Notes: generated by a model not told the origin, from the sequence alone. Counted from the first letter of the stretch, positions 48,985 through 58,730 are shown. The stretch: 64,000 bases of DNA from G958296245 sp965262055 (GCA_965262055.1 CBDHEI010000002.1:1488001-1552000), one strand, 5' to 3'. Translations and numbers: made by a program.

Positions 48985-51900
48985 TTACATCTCACCCAGC
49001 CGGAGTACCCTGTGCAGCGAGATCCTCTGCACCAACCAGATGATACCAAGCGAGATCACCGCGAAGACGAACGCCATGGCGGCGTAAGTCAGCAGGAGTG
49101 CGCCCCAGTTCGTCGCCATTACGAACGGGGGCACCACACGGCCCCCCCAATCGTCGTGGCCCAGGAACGGCATTATGATCGCCCCTAGTCTGCCGCCCAT
49201 CCACGTGCCGAGCGCCATTCCCGCAAAGATGACCAGCGCCTGCTCCAACCATACCATCGTGGTCAGCTGTCTCATAGAGAACCCAACCGTCCTGAGCAGC
49301 GCGAACTGCGTACGGCGGTTCCTGAAAGAGACGTATGAGTGTACCAGGAAGCCCACGCAACTCAGGATAAGCACCGCTCCGAACGCGACGAACAGCAGCG
49401 CCCTCCAGCCCGCTTCCACCAGCGGGTCGGCCTCGGACTGAGAGAGCTGCTGCTCCCTATCGTGCACGAACCCGACCCGGTACGCGATCGAGTTCTCGAG
49501 CGCGAAGAGCAGCCGCTCGCGCTGGGCGCCCGACGTTTCCGTGGATATCCACACCTCGTTGGGTATCGACTCGGTGTAGAGGGCCTCGAGGTTGGAGAAT
49601 CGGGTCAGGGACTCGAGGTCGGCGATCATGTACTTGTCGTCGAGCCGCGTCATGGTCGGGAACAGGTCCACCACCTCGACGATCTCGACGGGGACGCGGT
49701 ACTGCCCTGAAAGCACCTCGAAGGCGTCGCCTATCGCGTGGCCAGTGTCTGCCATGAAGCCCTTGCTGGCAAGCACCGGAATAGGGCCCCAATGCGGTCC
49801 GGCGAAAATTCCGCGCGCCGTCCGGCTCGCACCCTGCGTCCATGTGAAGACCACCGACCCCGACCTGCCGCCGTCGAAGCTGACGTCCGCGGCGCGGAGA
49901 ACGTCCGATGCTGCGGGAGGCGTAGCCTTCAGCAGGCTCCACCCTTCGGCGTCGTCGAACGCCTCGACCGTCACCCGGCCCCGCGGCGTCTCGATCCAGA
50001 TGTCGTCGATGACGATAGACCCGCCCTGGAGCTGCGGAGAGCTGTGCTCGTGGATGCGCACAGAGACAATCTGCAGGGGCAGGGTGGGGTTCAACGAGAC
50101 TGCGCTCTGGGAGATGGGAGCCCTCAAGTCCACCCACTCGGCCGACTCCAGGGACCCCAGCGTGTAGGTAGTGTGCCGGTTTTGAGCGTTCCTGATCCTC
50201 ACGGTCACCCGTACGCTGGGGTGCGGCCTGTCCGCTTTCAGCGTCATACCGATCGCGACGGCTTCCTCGGGGAGCACGATGCCGTCTGGGGGATCGGGTA
50301 CCCGCAGGTCGTCGAGCAGGGACCTTATCGGCTTCCTGGCGAAGTCGTCCCTGAACCAGGCCACGTTGCTGAACGTGGAAGCGTCCATCGCGATCATGTG
50401 GAAGCGGTCGCCAATCAACCCCCTGCTCAGGTCGTTACCGGGGTCCCTCAGGATCGGGCTTGCCGTGTCCACTCCAGGCATGCGCTGGAAGTCTTCCTCC
50501 AGCGGAGGCCGGGGAGGCCCCTGTTCTGGCCTAATGAACGTCCCTCTTCGGCTTATCAGGGCCCGCACCCCCTCTACCCTGACGTCGCTCCCGGTGGAGT
50601 AGAGCACCCTCTCCGTGAAGCTCCGGTCCAGGGTGGCGCCGAAGCTCGCGGCGAAGATGCCCAACCCGGCGGTGAGGACGAGCAGCAGCGACAGACGTGC
50701 GTAGTGCGTTGGGTTCCTGGCCATCTGCCATGTGCCCATCATCAAGCCCACGGGCAGCAGCCCCGACAGCAACCGGCTCAACACGCTCATCACTAACGGG
50801 AAGAGCCGCAGGAGCACCATGGCCGAGGCTACTAGTAGCAGCCCCGGGACCGCCAGCAGAAGCTGGTCTACTGCGACATCCCCGAGCAGCCGTGTGGCAA
50901 CTACCGAGCCCTGCTCGCTAAGCTGCCTGAACAGGAAGATGCCGACCAGTAGAAGCCCCACGTCGAAGTAGTACCGCTGGAAAGCCGGAATGCGGTTCGG
51001 GCGTGCCGCCTCCTGCCGGTGCTGGGTCACGCCTATGCGCGACGCCTGGAAAGCCGGCACGATAAGGGCCGCGAAGCTCAGCACGCCCCCCAAGGCGCTC
51101 ATCATGTATGCGCCCCTGGACAGATCGACGCTCAGCCGCCCTCCTCCGGTCAGGTCCGAGAACGCCGGGGTGTACCCAAGCATGCTGGTGGCTGCGGCGG
51201 CTATCAGCGGGCCAAGAACCGTGGCGAGGCCGGCGATGGTCAGCCCCTCCAGCACGAAAACGGCCAATATCTGCGCGGGCGTTGCCCCCCGGCTTCGGAG
51301 CAGGGAGATCTCGGTCCGCCGCTCCTCCACGATAAGCGACGAGAGCGTCGTCACGTAGTATAAGATGACGATCGCGATCAGCACCAGCACCACGAACATC
51401 GGCAGCTTGGTAAAGAAGAGTCGCCTCTCGTATGCCCGCAGCACCTCGTCCAGCCGGGTGACCTGAGAGTAGCCGGACAGCACGGAGCCGAGCGAGCGGT
51501 TCATCCCCACCAGGGTGACCAGCGTCGAAACCGAGTTGCGGGCGTGTACCCTGCCCGTGTCCACGACGAGCAGCCACGCGTAAGTGCTGTCGAGCTTCCT
51601 GAGCGACGGCCCCAGGATTTGCAGATACGTCTGCTGCTGGATGTGGAACGGCAGCGTCCTGAAGCTGGGCCCCGTCGCCGCCTGGAGCACACGCGTCTCC
51701 AGTTGCCAGATGTCCGCATCAGGGTCGTCCCGTACGAAGATCCCGCTGATCGTCACCGTCACGTGCGGGGTCGTGTCGTCCCAGAACGGCACGGCGCTCA
51801 TTTTGTCGCCTACCGACAGCCCGAACAGCCTGGCCGCCTCGTAAGGCACCGTCGCCTCGATCTCCAGCGGCCCGCCCGGCGCGTTCCTGGCGCTGGTGCT

Positions 51901-52356
51901 CGGAGCCCCTCCCGACAGGTACGAGACGCTCTCATCGAATCTTGGCATGAACGCGAAGTAGGTCCGAGCGTTGTCCTGCCCCGCCGTCGCTTCGCCCCCT
52001 GGGAAGGACAGGAAAAACGTCTGGGACTTTCCGGCGTGCAGCCGGTCGCTCAGGAGCCAGTCGACTCGCTCCTCGACCTGGGTAGTGGCCACGCTGCGGA
52101 CCCTCTCGTACTCGTCGGCCGTAGTGGGGCCACGAGTGCCCTGTATCAGGATGTCGAGGTCCTGCTGGGAGTGCTGTGACAGGGCCCGCTTTAGCGCGAC
52201 TTCCCTCAGCGCGTCGAAGTAGATGACCGTGCCTGCCATGATGGCCGAGGCCAGAAGCACCCCTAGCACGACCGACGACAGCAGCCTCCAGTGAGAGAGG
52301 CCCCGCTTTACGATCTGCCTCCACGCAGTGGACAGGCGCCCAAAGAAACCGGTCAT
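48985..52356 (-). CDS. Giant FtsX-type ABC permease with binding-domain-like insert
   Basis: A 1123-residue membrane protein. After helix 1 (LLSSVVLGVLLASAIMAGTVI) comes a periplasm-type domain of about 250 residues, a block of helices (LPMFVVLVLIAIVILYYVTTL with FtsX/MacB-type TEISLLRSRGATPAQILAVF), further helices, a second long extracytoplasmic region, and a final three-helix FtsX domain (FALLRTVGFSMRQLTTMVWL). The second loop includes a jelly-roll-like stretch: IVIDDIWIETPRGRVTVEAF, DDAEGW, GRSGSVVFTW. This resembles carbohydrate-binding modules (CBM11/CIA30 type). ATG 52356 is preferred over TTG 52380. A homologous permease is at 53467-57180. Confidence 0.88.
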   Translation of the reverse strand: MTGFFGRLSTAWRQIVKRGLSHWRLLSSVVLGVLLASAIMAGTVIYFDALREVALKRALSQHSQQDLDILIQGTRGPTTADEYERVRSVATTQVEERVDWLLSDRLHAGKSQTFFLSFPGGEATAGQDNARTYFAFMPRFDESVSYLSGGAPSTSARNAPGGPLEIEATVPYEAARLFGLSVGDKMSAVPFWDDTTPHVTVTISGIFVRDDPDADIWQLETRVLQAATGPSFRTLPFHIQQQTYLQILGPSLRKLDSTYAWLLVVDTGRVHARNSVSTLVTLVGMNRSLGSVLSGYSQVTRLDEVLRAYERRLFFTKLPMFVVLVLIAIVILYYVTTLSSLIVEERRTEISLLRSRGATPAQILAVFVLEGLTIAGLATVLGPLIAAAATSMLGYTPAFSDLTGGGRLSVDLSRGAYMMSALGGVLSFAALIVPAFQASRIGVTQHRQEAARPNRIPAFQRYYFDVGLLLVGIFLFRQLSEQGSVVATRLLGDVAVDQLLLAVPGLLLVASAMVLLRLFPLVMSVLSRLLSGLLPVGLMMGTWQMARNPTHYARLSLLLVLTAGLGIFAASFGATLDRSFTERVLYSTGSDVRVEGVRALISRRGTFIRPEQGPPRPPLEEDFQRMPGVDTASPILRDPGNDLSRGLIGDRFHMIAMDASTFSNVAWFRDDFARKPIRSLLDDLRVPDPPDGIVLPEEAVAIGMTLKADRPHPSVRVTVRIRNAQNRHTTYTLGSLESAEWVDLRAPISQSAVSLNPTLPLQIVSVRIHEHSSPQLQGGSIVIDDIWIETPRGRVTVEAFDDAEGWSLLKATPPAASDVLRAADVSFDGGRSGSVVFTWTQGASRTARGIFAGPHWGPIPVLASKGFMADTGHAIGDAFEVLSGQYRVPVEIVEVVDLFPTMTRLDDKYMIADLESLTRFSNLEALYTESIPNEVWISTETSGAQRERLLFALENSIAYRVGFVHDREQQLSQSEADPLVEAGWRALLFVAFGAVLILSCVGFLVHSYVSFRNRRTQFALLRTVGFSMRQLTTMVWLEQALVIFAGMALGTWMGGRLGAIIMPFLGHDDWGGRVVPPFVMATNWGALLLTYAAMAFVFAVISLGIIWLVQRISLHRVLRLGEM

Positions 52357-52503
52357 CCCAAACAGCCCGTCACGGCCCAAGCGAGCATATTCCGCGCTTC
52401 CTTCCTGCTGGTTTCCGTGTTCCTCTGCCGTATTCTACCAATTCGCCCATACCTGCCGCTCCGGGAGGGACCGTGTCACGGAATGGGGCGCCTGTACCGC
52501 CGC

Positions 52504-53418
52504 CTACACACGGTCATCGTCGTCCAGGCGCTTCTCCAGCCCTTGGAGTGCGTCCTGGGTGGCGCGAATTTCGCGAAGCAGGTCCTCTCTCGACACGGGG
52601 CGCTCTATCTCGCGCAACCGCTCGAACTTCGCCTCGTCCAGGTTGTTGATGATTATTGCGATGAACATGTTCATTACCACGAAGGTGCCAATTATCACGA
52701 AACTGACAAAGTACAACCACGCCAGCGGATGCGTCTCCATCGCGGTGAACATCACGACCGTCCAGCCCTCCAACGTGATTACGTTGAATAGGGTCAGCAC
52801 GGATACGCCCAGGTTCCGCCAGTTCTCCGGGTCGTCCTCGTGGAAGAGGTAGTAGCCCATAATAGCGTACACGTAGACGATGATGCTAATGAGCATCATC
52901 ACGTGCCCCACGCTGGGGATCGAGCGAACGAGCGCCGTTACGATCAGCCGCAGGTCCTTGATCGTGGAGATGAGACGTAGCGCTCGCATGAGCCGGGCCA
53001 GCCGGGCGACTATCGCGAACTGACCGGTCGCCGATATCAGCGCAATCACGATCACCAGGAAGTCGAAGACGTTCCAGCCGTCCTTGAAGTACCCCGCAAC
53101 GCGCGGAGACGCCACCGACATCTTGAGAAGCGCCTCGATGACGAAAATCGCCAGGGCCACCTGGTTGCCTAGGCTGAGCCAATGCCCGTACCGCTCGCTC
53201 ATTGCCGGGGAGGTCCCAAGGCCGAGCAGCGCGGCGTTGACTATGATGATGGCGATTATGGTGAACTCGAAGGCGGGTGCATCGACGAGTCGGCGGGCCG
53301 TATCCGTTAGACGCTTCATAGACGCTTGAGCAGCTTCCTCAGAATTCTTGCCGTTACCGGCAGGCACTGCCTCGGCTTCCTTCTGGAGGACGCTCGGCGC
53401 AGTGCCATTCTCATTCAT
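52504..53418 (-). CDS. Voltage-gated cation channel (NaChBac/ion_trans family)
   Basis: A 304-residue six-helix channel subunit. S1 EFTIIAIIIVNAALLGLG; S2 LGNQVALAIFVIEALLKM; S3 NVFDFLVIVIALI; S4 RLARLMRALRLISTIKDLRLIV, with arginines every third residue; a pore region TLFNVITLEGWTVVMFTAM whose filter TLEGW is close to the TLESW of NaChBac sodium channels; S6 YFVSFVIIGTFVVMNMFIAIIINNL. A C-terminal coiled coil (KFERLREIERPVSREDLLREIRATQDAL) is expected to tetramerise it. It would conduct sodium, or possibly calcium, on depolarisation. It lies between two giant ABC permease genes on the same strand. ATG 53418 (MNENGTAP) is preferred over an earlier start. Confidence 0.92.
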   Translation of the reverse strand: MNENGTAPSVLQKEAEAVPAGNGKNSEEAAQASMKRLTDTARRLVDAPAFEFTIIAIIIVNAALLGLGTSPAMSERYGHWLSLGNQVALAIFVIEALLKMSVASPRVAGYFKDGWNVFDFLVIVIALISATGQFAIVARLARLMRALRLISTIKDLRLIVTALVRSIPSVGHVMMLISIIVYVYAIMGYYLFHEDDPENWRNLGVSVLTLFNVITLEGWTVVMFTAMETHPLAWLYFVSFVIIGTFVVMNMFIAIIINNLDEAKFERLREIERPVSREDLLREIRATQDALQGLEKRLDDDDRV

Positions 53419-53466
53419 CCCGCGCCGCCTTCGCAAGACCACCAGGAAGGCCTCTTGGACGCGCAG

Positions 53467-56400
53467 TCAGTCCTCCCCCAGCCTCGTCACCCGGCTCAAT
53501 TCGAGCCTGGAAATGCCGCGGTGCAGCACCAACAGGGACACCACGAAGATGCCGAGCAGCACCGCGTAGGTCGGGACCATCAATCCCCAATCGGTGGTCA
53601 GGATGAAGGGCGGGAGCACCGGCCTACCTTGCTCCGTGACGGCCAGTGGGGCCACCATCAGCCGGCTCATCTGGAACCCGGCCCACGTCCCCAGCGCGAG
53701 CCCTATCGCGGCTATGGTCACGTGCTCGAACGTTAGCAGCCCGGCCATCTGGCGCCGCGACAGACCCAGCGCCCGCAGAAACGCCATCTCACCCAGGCTC
53801 CGGTCCCTGAACAGCAGCAGGTACGAGACGTAACCGAACCCGACCGCGACGACCGCTATCAGCAACGACAACAACTCCAGGGCCCGCCATCCCGCCGTCG
53901 CGAGCGGGTCCCGGTCGAACCGATCGAGCTGCGCTGACCTCTCGTGCACCTGTGCGGTCGGGTTGAGCACCATCCCCCTCACCGCATCTCTTACCACGTC
54001 GCCCGCCGCGGGCGCCTCCGCAAGGAAGAGCTCGTTGGGCCTGATTCCACCGCCGGGCGTCAGCACGTTCAGGTGGTCCAGCAGGTTCTTCAGGTCCACG
54101 AGCAGGAACTGCTCCCCTCTGCCCATCGTCGGGAAGTGCTTCACCGTCTCCCTGACCTCCACCGGGACTCGCATCCCGGCAAGCTCCACCGAGAACACCT
54201 CCCCAACGCCGGCGCCGGCCGCCTGGGCCAGCGCGTCGCTCATCACCACGGGAACGGGCCCGCCCGTGGGGCTCTGGTAGAAGCCACGGGCGCCCCGCGA
54301 CGACTCGCCCCTGAACACGTAGAGCCCGGAGCGGTTGCCGTTCAGGACGTCTCTCCGCGTCGACGCGATCCTGTCCGACGACAGCGCCGAAGTCAGGATC
54401 GGCGTCCACCTCATCGGGCCTTCGAAGTCCTCCAGCGTGTACTCGACACCAGCTGGACCGACGGTCACGTGGATGTCATCGAGCAGCACCGCGCCGGCGG
54501 TCAGCTCTTGCCCCTCCCCGAAGTAGGGCTCCAGTATCTGCACCGCAGACAGATACACAGGGTAGGACATCGTTCGCGGCAGGCGGCCCCTGACCAAGTG
54601 CCACTCCGCCGGCCCTACCATCCCCAGCCGCATCGTGCCCTGGTTTCCGTAGTCGTCCGACAGCACCACGTAGATGGCCATGTTCGGGTATTCGCGGATC
54701 GGCTTCGCCCATACCCCGATGCTGGTAGACCCCTCGGGCAGCGCGATACGCTCCACCACGCTAGTGGGCTGCAGGGCGCGCATGACGGACCCCAGCGGCC
54801 CCTCCGAGAAGTCGTCCCGGTACCATGAGATGTAAGGGAACTCCGTCGAGTCTACGGCCAGGAGCTCCGCCGGTTCGGGGCCGATCGCGCCGATGTGCCG
54901 CAGGGCCGGAGAGACCGACGTGACGCCAGGGATCCGCATGAACCGCTCCTTGATCGTTCTCAGGTCGCCCTCCATCCACGCGCCCATCCCCGTCACACGG
55001 TAGTCGGCGGCCACGTCATATAGCACACGCTCGTTCTTGCTGCGCTCCAAGGTGCCCCCTACCGTGGTCGAGACTATCCCGGCCCCGGTCGCCAGCACCA
55101 TCAGCACCACCAGCCAGGTGTACTGCATCGGGTTCCGCGCCATGTTCCGTAGGCCCATCAGCAACCACACCGGTGTCACTCGGCGCAGCGCCTGGAATGC
55201 CATGAACACTGCCTGCGCCGGTACTGCCGCCATCAGTCCCACCGTCGGCATGAACAGCAGCCGGTTGGGGTCCGGCCGCTCCAGCAACACGAATGCGCAG
55301 ACCATCAGGGCCTGGCATACCAGCCCGGCCACGCGGAAGCGCATCATCGTCGCCCATGCCGTGCCCACGTACACCCCCGCGAATGCGGCGAGCGCGAGCG
55401 TTCCGGCCACCCACCCCGCCGGCTCCCCACTCCTCACCTCCGAGATGATCAGCCCTGGTCCCAGCGTGACCAGGCTGGCGGCAACGAGAGCGTGTACCAA
55501 GGTGGGCGACTCGCCGCCGATGTACCGCACTACCAGTGGAAGGATTCGCATGAAGGCGAGGGCTACCATGATCATGAAGAGCGCCGGCCCCAGCAGGAGC
55601 GGCTCGTTCACCTCGATGTTTTCGAAGAGCCCTCCGGAGACGAAGTGGCCCCTCGATTGCAGCTCCCAGAAGACCAGCCCGCCGAGGATCAACAGCGCGG
55701 TGTCGAGATAGTACCTGTGTAGAAGCAGTACCTTCGGTGGCCGCGCCGTCTGCAGCTTGCGCATCAACAGCCCGCCCTGACCTCCCAGCACAGCTGGCAG
55801 CACCACTATGGCGAGGCATAGCACACCCGCCCCCGCGGCGGCCGCGAACGGCAACCACGAGAGCTTGACCGGAAGCAGCGCGCCCCCGGTGCTCTCGTTG
55901 AACACAGGCAGCTTGCCTGCCAGCGCTGTCGCCCCCATCGCCACTAGCGGCGATAGCAGCACAGCGCCTACCGCCATCACCGCACCTTCCGCCAGGTGGA
56001 TCCTGAGCAGGTGCGCCCTCCCGACGCCGCGCGACCCCAGGAGCGCCAGGTCCCGCTGGCGGCTCTGGGCCAGGTAGCCGGCCATCATGGAGAGGTAGAA
56101 GACTACTGTCACCACCATCATCGTAAGCAGCAGCAACAGCGGCACCCTTGAGAAGAAGCTGGTCCGCTCGAAGGCGTCCAGCGTCTCCGTTATCTCCGTC
56201 GTCACCTCCGACCCGGGGAGAGTCTTCAGCACGTCGTCCCGGAACCCGGCCAGACCGTCCCGGACCTCCGGTATCTCCAGCCCCTTGAGTCCCTCCTTGT
56301 CGATGAAAATGAACCACATCGAGTCGATCAAGACGCCCGGGAAAGCCTGCCCAAGCCCGTCGACCATCGAGCTCTCCGATATGAACAGCGGCATCTGCGG

Positions 56401-57180
56401 CTCTGCCGGGTCGTATGGAGTGGTGATCTCTTCGGGCACCTCCTCCTCGTCGACATGCGGGTCGATGAACGTGCTGGCGTGGAAGAGCCAGTAGTCCTCG
56501 GTGGGGTCCGTAGCCGTGAAGACGCCCGCTATGACGGCGTATATCCGGTTAGGTGACCCGATGTCCTGCGCGACGGTGACGAGGTCGCCCACCTCGATGC
56601 CGAACATGCGCGCAGTGGCGATGCTCACGATCGCCTCCACCACCGGCCACTCTCCCCAGGCGTCCACGATGGTATCCGGCGGCCCGGTACGCTCCGTGCG
56701 TCCGTGGAAGTCGTCGAGCTCGAAGCCCTGCCCCGGTCCACCGTGGACGAAGCTCACGTGGTCCAGCAGGCTGCTGTAGGACCGGAAGTAGGCGCGGGAC
56801 GAGAGGCGGTTCTCCCCCGGGACCGGCAGCGGGTTCTTCGGGTAGCCAGCCAGGTAGGTGTTGACTATCAGGTACCGTTCGTGCCAGTCGTAAAACTCGC
56901 TCAGGTGGCTCTGGACGGCGTCCGATACCGACTCTTCAGAGACCTCTATGTCGGGCTGGGTGAGGGGGATGTACCTGGAGTAGACGTGTACGTTGGAGAA
57001 CGGCCTCCTCAGCCCATCTATGGCGAGGTTGAGGGAGAGGCGCTCCATAGCGCTCAGGTAGACAGGAGCTGCTGCTACCAGCGCCGCAGCCACGACCATG
57101 CTGACGAAGACGCCGACCATCAGGAGCCGGTTGTCAGCCCAGCGTCGAAACAGCAATCTTGGCGTAGATAATGGGGCCAC
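53467..57180 (-). CDS. Giant FtsX-type ABC permease with binding-domain-like insert (first gene of operon)
   Basis: A 1237-residue paralogue of 48985-52356 with the same order of parts: helix 1 (LLMVGVFVSMVVAAALVAAAPVYL), large extracytoplasmic domain, helical block with LLLLLTMMVVTVVFYLSMMAGY and RQRDLALLGSRGVGRAHLLRIHL, helices in the middle, second extracytoplasmic domain, then FtsX helices (MAFLRALGLSRRQMAGLLTF). The second loop again contains a jelly-roll-like segment: AVLLDDIHVTVG, YTLEDFEGPMRW, GNRSGLYVF. Two permeases plus two ATPases suggest a heteromeric LolCDE/MacB-like transporter or a mechanotransmission complex acting on envelope polymers. Confidence 0.88.
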   Translation of the reverse strand: MAPLSTPRLLFRRWADNRLLMVGVFVSMVVAAALVAAAPVYLSAMERLSLNLAIDGLRRPFSNVHVYSRYIPLTQPDIEVSEESVSDAVQSHLSEFYDWHERYLIVNTYLAGYPKNPLPVPGENRLSSRAYFRSYSSLLDHVSFVHGGPGQGFELDDFHGRTERTGPPDTIVDAWGEWPVVEAIVSIATARMFGIEVGDLVTVAQDIGSPNRIYAVIAGVFTATDPTEDYWLFHASTFIDPHVDEEEVPEEITTPYDPAEPQMPLFISESSMVDGLGQAFPGVLIDSMWFIFIDKEGLKGLEIPEVRDGLAGFRDDVLKTLPGSEVTTEITETLDAFERTSFFSRVPLLLLLTMMVVTVVFYLSMMAGYLAQSRQRDLALLGSRGVGRAHLLRIHLAEGAVMAVGAVLLSPLVAMGATALAGKLPVFNESTGGALLPVKLSWLPFAAAAGAGVLCLAIVVLPAVLGGQGGLLMRKLQTARPPKVLLLHRYYLDTALLILGGLVFWELQSRGHFVSGGLFENIEVNEPLLLGPALFMIMVALAFMRILPLVVRYIGGESPTLVHALVAASLVTLGPGLIISEVRSGEPAGWVAGTLALAAFAGVYVGTAWATMMRFRVAGLVCQALMVCAFVLLERPDPNRLLFMPTVGLMAAVPAQAVFMAFQALRRVTPVWLLMGLRNMARNPMQYTWLVVLMVLATGAGIVSTTVGGTLERSKNERVLYDVAADYRVTGMGAWMEGDLRTIKERFMRIPGVTSVSPALRHIGAIGPEPAELLAVDSTEFPYISWYRDDFSEGPLGSVMRALQPTSVVERIALPEGSTSIGVWAKPIREYPNMAIYVVLSDDYGNQGTMRLGMVGPAEWHLVRGRLPRTMSYPVYLSAVQILEPYFGEGQELTAGAVLLDDIHVTVGPAGVEYTLEDFEGPMRWTPILTSALSSDRIASTRRDVLNGNRSGLYVFRGESSRGARGFYQSPTGGPVPVVMSDALAQAAGAGVGEVFSVELAGMRVPVEVRETVKHFPTMGRGEQFLLVDLKNLLDHLNVLTPGGGIRPNELFLAEAPAAGDVVRDAVRGMVLNPTAQVHERSAQLDRFDRDPLATAGWRALELLSLLIAVVAVGFGYVSYLLLFRDRSLGEMAFLRALGLSRRQMAGLLTFEHVTIAAIGLALGTWAGFQMSRLMVAPLAVTEQGRPVLPPFILTTDWGLMVPTYAVLLGIFVVSLLVLHRGISRLELSRVTRLGED

Positions 57181-57306
57181 TGGACTACCGCCTGGGACGT
57201 AGGAAAATACGACGGCTCGATTCTACAGGCGTGCCGCGCTCTTAGCTACGACGGTATTGGCGCCGCGGATCTCGGTTCCCTTAGTCCGGGCTAGCGACAG
57301 GGTCGT

Positions 57307-58389
57307 TCAGTCGAAGAGCAGCACGCTCCTGGCTACCTCGCCCCGGCTCAGAACGTCGAAGGCGTCGTTGACGTCGGCCAGCGGGAAGCGCCTGGTGACC
57401 AGCTCGTCCAGCTTCAGCTTACCCGCCTTGTACATTTCCAACAGCCTCGGGAACTCGATCTGCGGGCGCGCCGAGCCGTACATTGAGCCTATGACCATCT
57501 TCTCCTGCATCAGGTCCCGCGCGTCGATGGTGACCGGCGTCCGGTCCGGGGCGTGTCCCACCCACACGGTCACCCCGCGCCGCCGTGTGCACAGGATGCT
57601 CTGTAGGAACGGCTCCGGCACCAGGCCGATCGCCTCGAACGCGTAGTGGACCCCCTTGCCGCGGGTCAGCTCGACTATCCGCGCCACCGGGTCTTCCCTC
57701 GAGGCGTTCACCTTGTGGGTTGCGCCGAACTCCTCTGCCATGTCCAGCTTGTTGTCGAGCATGTCCACCGCGATTATCGTCGTCGCACCGGAGATCGCCG
57801 CTCCCTGTATGCAGTTCAGCCCCACGCCTCCGCACCCGAACACCGCCACCGATGTCCCCGGCTCTACGCCGGCGGTGTTGATCGCCGCACCCACCCCCGT
57901 CGTCACCCCGCAGCCCACCAGCGCCGCCACGTCCATCGGAATATCCTTGTCTATCGGCACAGCCGCCACCTGGGGCACGACGGCGTAGCTTCCGAAGGTA
58001 CCCAGGCCCGCAAACTGGTGGATCCTGGTACCCTTCTCGCGAGAGTGCGCCTCGGAGCTCGACTCGACCGGCGTATAGCAGACGTTGGGCCGTCCCTTCT
58101 GGCACGCCTCGCACAGCCCGCAGCTCGGCCTCCACGAGAGTATGACGTGGTCCCCCACCTTCACGTTGGTCACGCCGGGACCGACCGCCTCGACGACGCC
58201 CGCCCCCTCGTGGCCGAGCACCGTGGGCAGCGGGTGGCGGCTCCACTCGCCCTTTATTACGTGCCAGTCGGAATGGCAGACCCCGCTCGCCTCCATGCGC
58301 ACCATCACCTCGCCGTTTCCGGGCTCGGTGATGTCTAGCTCCTCTACGACCAGGTCCGTGTTCGCCTCGTAGAGCACTGCTGCCTTCAT
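57307..58389 (-). CDS. Zinc-dependent alcohol dehydrogenase (class III-like MDR)
   Basis: A 360-residue medium-chain dehydrogenase. Catalytic zinc ligands are in GVCHSDWH and LGHEGAGVVE; the structural zinc site has four Cys in CGLCEACQKGRPNVC. The Rossmann domain contains VAVFGCGGVGLNCIQGA and the NAD-selecting Asp in IIAVDMLDNKLDMAEEFGA. The pattern TTGVGAAINTAGVEPG is typical of class III/formaldehyde-type or long-chain ADHs (about 360-370 residues). ATG 58389 is preceded by CGGAGGCGACG. The substrate is uncertain; mycothiol or glutathione dependence cannot be read. Confidence 0.93.
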   Translation of the reverse strand: MKAAVLYEANTDLVVEELDITEPGNGEVMVRMEASGVCHSDWHVIKGEWSRHPLPTVLGHEGAGVVEAVGPGVTNVKVGDHVILSWRPSCGLCEACQKGRPNVCYTPVESSSEAHSREKGTRIHQFAGLGTFGSYAVVPQVAAVPIDKDIPMDVAALVGCGVTTGVGAAINTAGVEPGTSVAVFGCGGVGLNCIQGAAISGATTIIAVDMLDNKLDMAEEFGATHKVNASREDPVARIVELTRGKGVHYAFEAIGLVPEPFLQSILCTRRRGVTVWVGHAPDRTPVTIDARDLMQEKMVIGSMYGSARPQIEFPRLLEMYKAGKLKLDELVTRRFPLADVNDAFDVLSRGEVARSVLLFD

Positions 58390-58448
58390 CGTCGCCTCCG
58401 GTCTGCCTTCACGTCGGTCTACAGGATGTCCAAGACTCCAGCGAGCGG

Positions 58449-58516
58449 ATGTTCGGAAATTCCTCGAAAACGAATGTTCGCGCCCATTGACACATGCACA
58501 GGCGTTCTGTTAGTCT
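58449..58516 (+). promoter_or_regulatory. Twin ATGTTCG elements and a rightward promoter
   Basis: ATGTTCG occurs at 58449 and 58474, 25 bp apart; the second sits in the palindrome CGAATGTTCG and TTCGGAAATTCCTCGAA lies between them. Directly downstream is TTGACA (58487-58492) with TAGTCT (58511-58516) after an 18-bp spacer. No annotated plus-strand gene follows, only the structured region 58523-58692. Confidence 0.4.
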
Positions 58517-58522
58517 CCATAT

Positions 58523-58692
58523 CGACACGGCTTGGAGCATCCAATGAGTGCCCCGCCCGTGGCCACCCCCGAAACTACTCCCGAAGCTGTTACCGGGGCG
58601 CCCTGACCGAGCGGGGCGCCCCGGGACGGGGAAGCGACTTAGCGGTCCCGCTCCCCGTCAGGCCGAAGGGCGGGGCCGTGTCATCCCCGCCC
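58523..58692 (+). ncRNA. Candidate structured small RNA or leader in a gene-free gap
   Basis: Downstream of the promoter at 58487-58516 the sequence contains CGGGGCGCCC twice (58594 and 58612), two mutually exclusive hairpins sharing GAC at 58625-58627 (CGGGAC 58622-58627 with GTCCCG 58645-58650, or GACGGGG 58625-58631 with CCCCGTC 58653-58659), and a strong 8-bp hairpin GGGCGGGG/CCCCGCCC (58668-58675 and 58685-58692) with no T tract. A 20-codon frame starts at ATG 58543. The other half of the 341-bp gap (58693-58730) shows nothing. Confidence 0.3.
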
Positions 58693-58730
58693 CAAAGCGG
58701 CGTCTCGACTATTCGGTGCCTGCCCGGCTA

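Noticed and set aside
58452..58480. Possible LexA/SOS box TCGAA...GTTCG
   Set aside because: The spacing between half-sites is 7 rather than 5 bases and the halves do not match the TCGAAC-N4-GTTCGA form.
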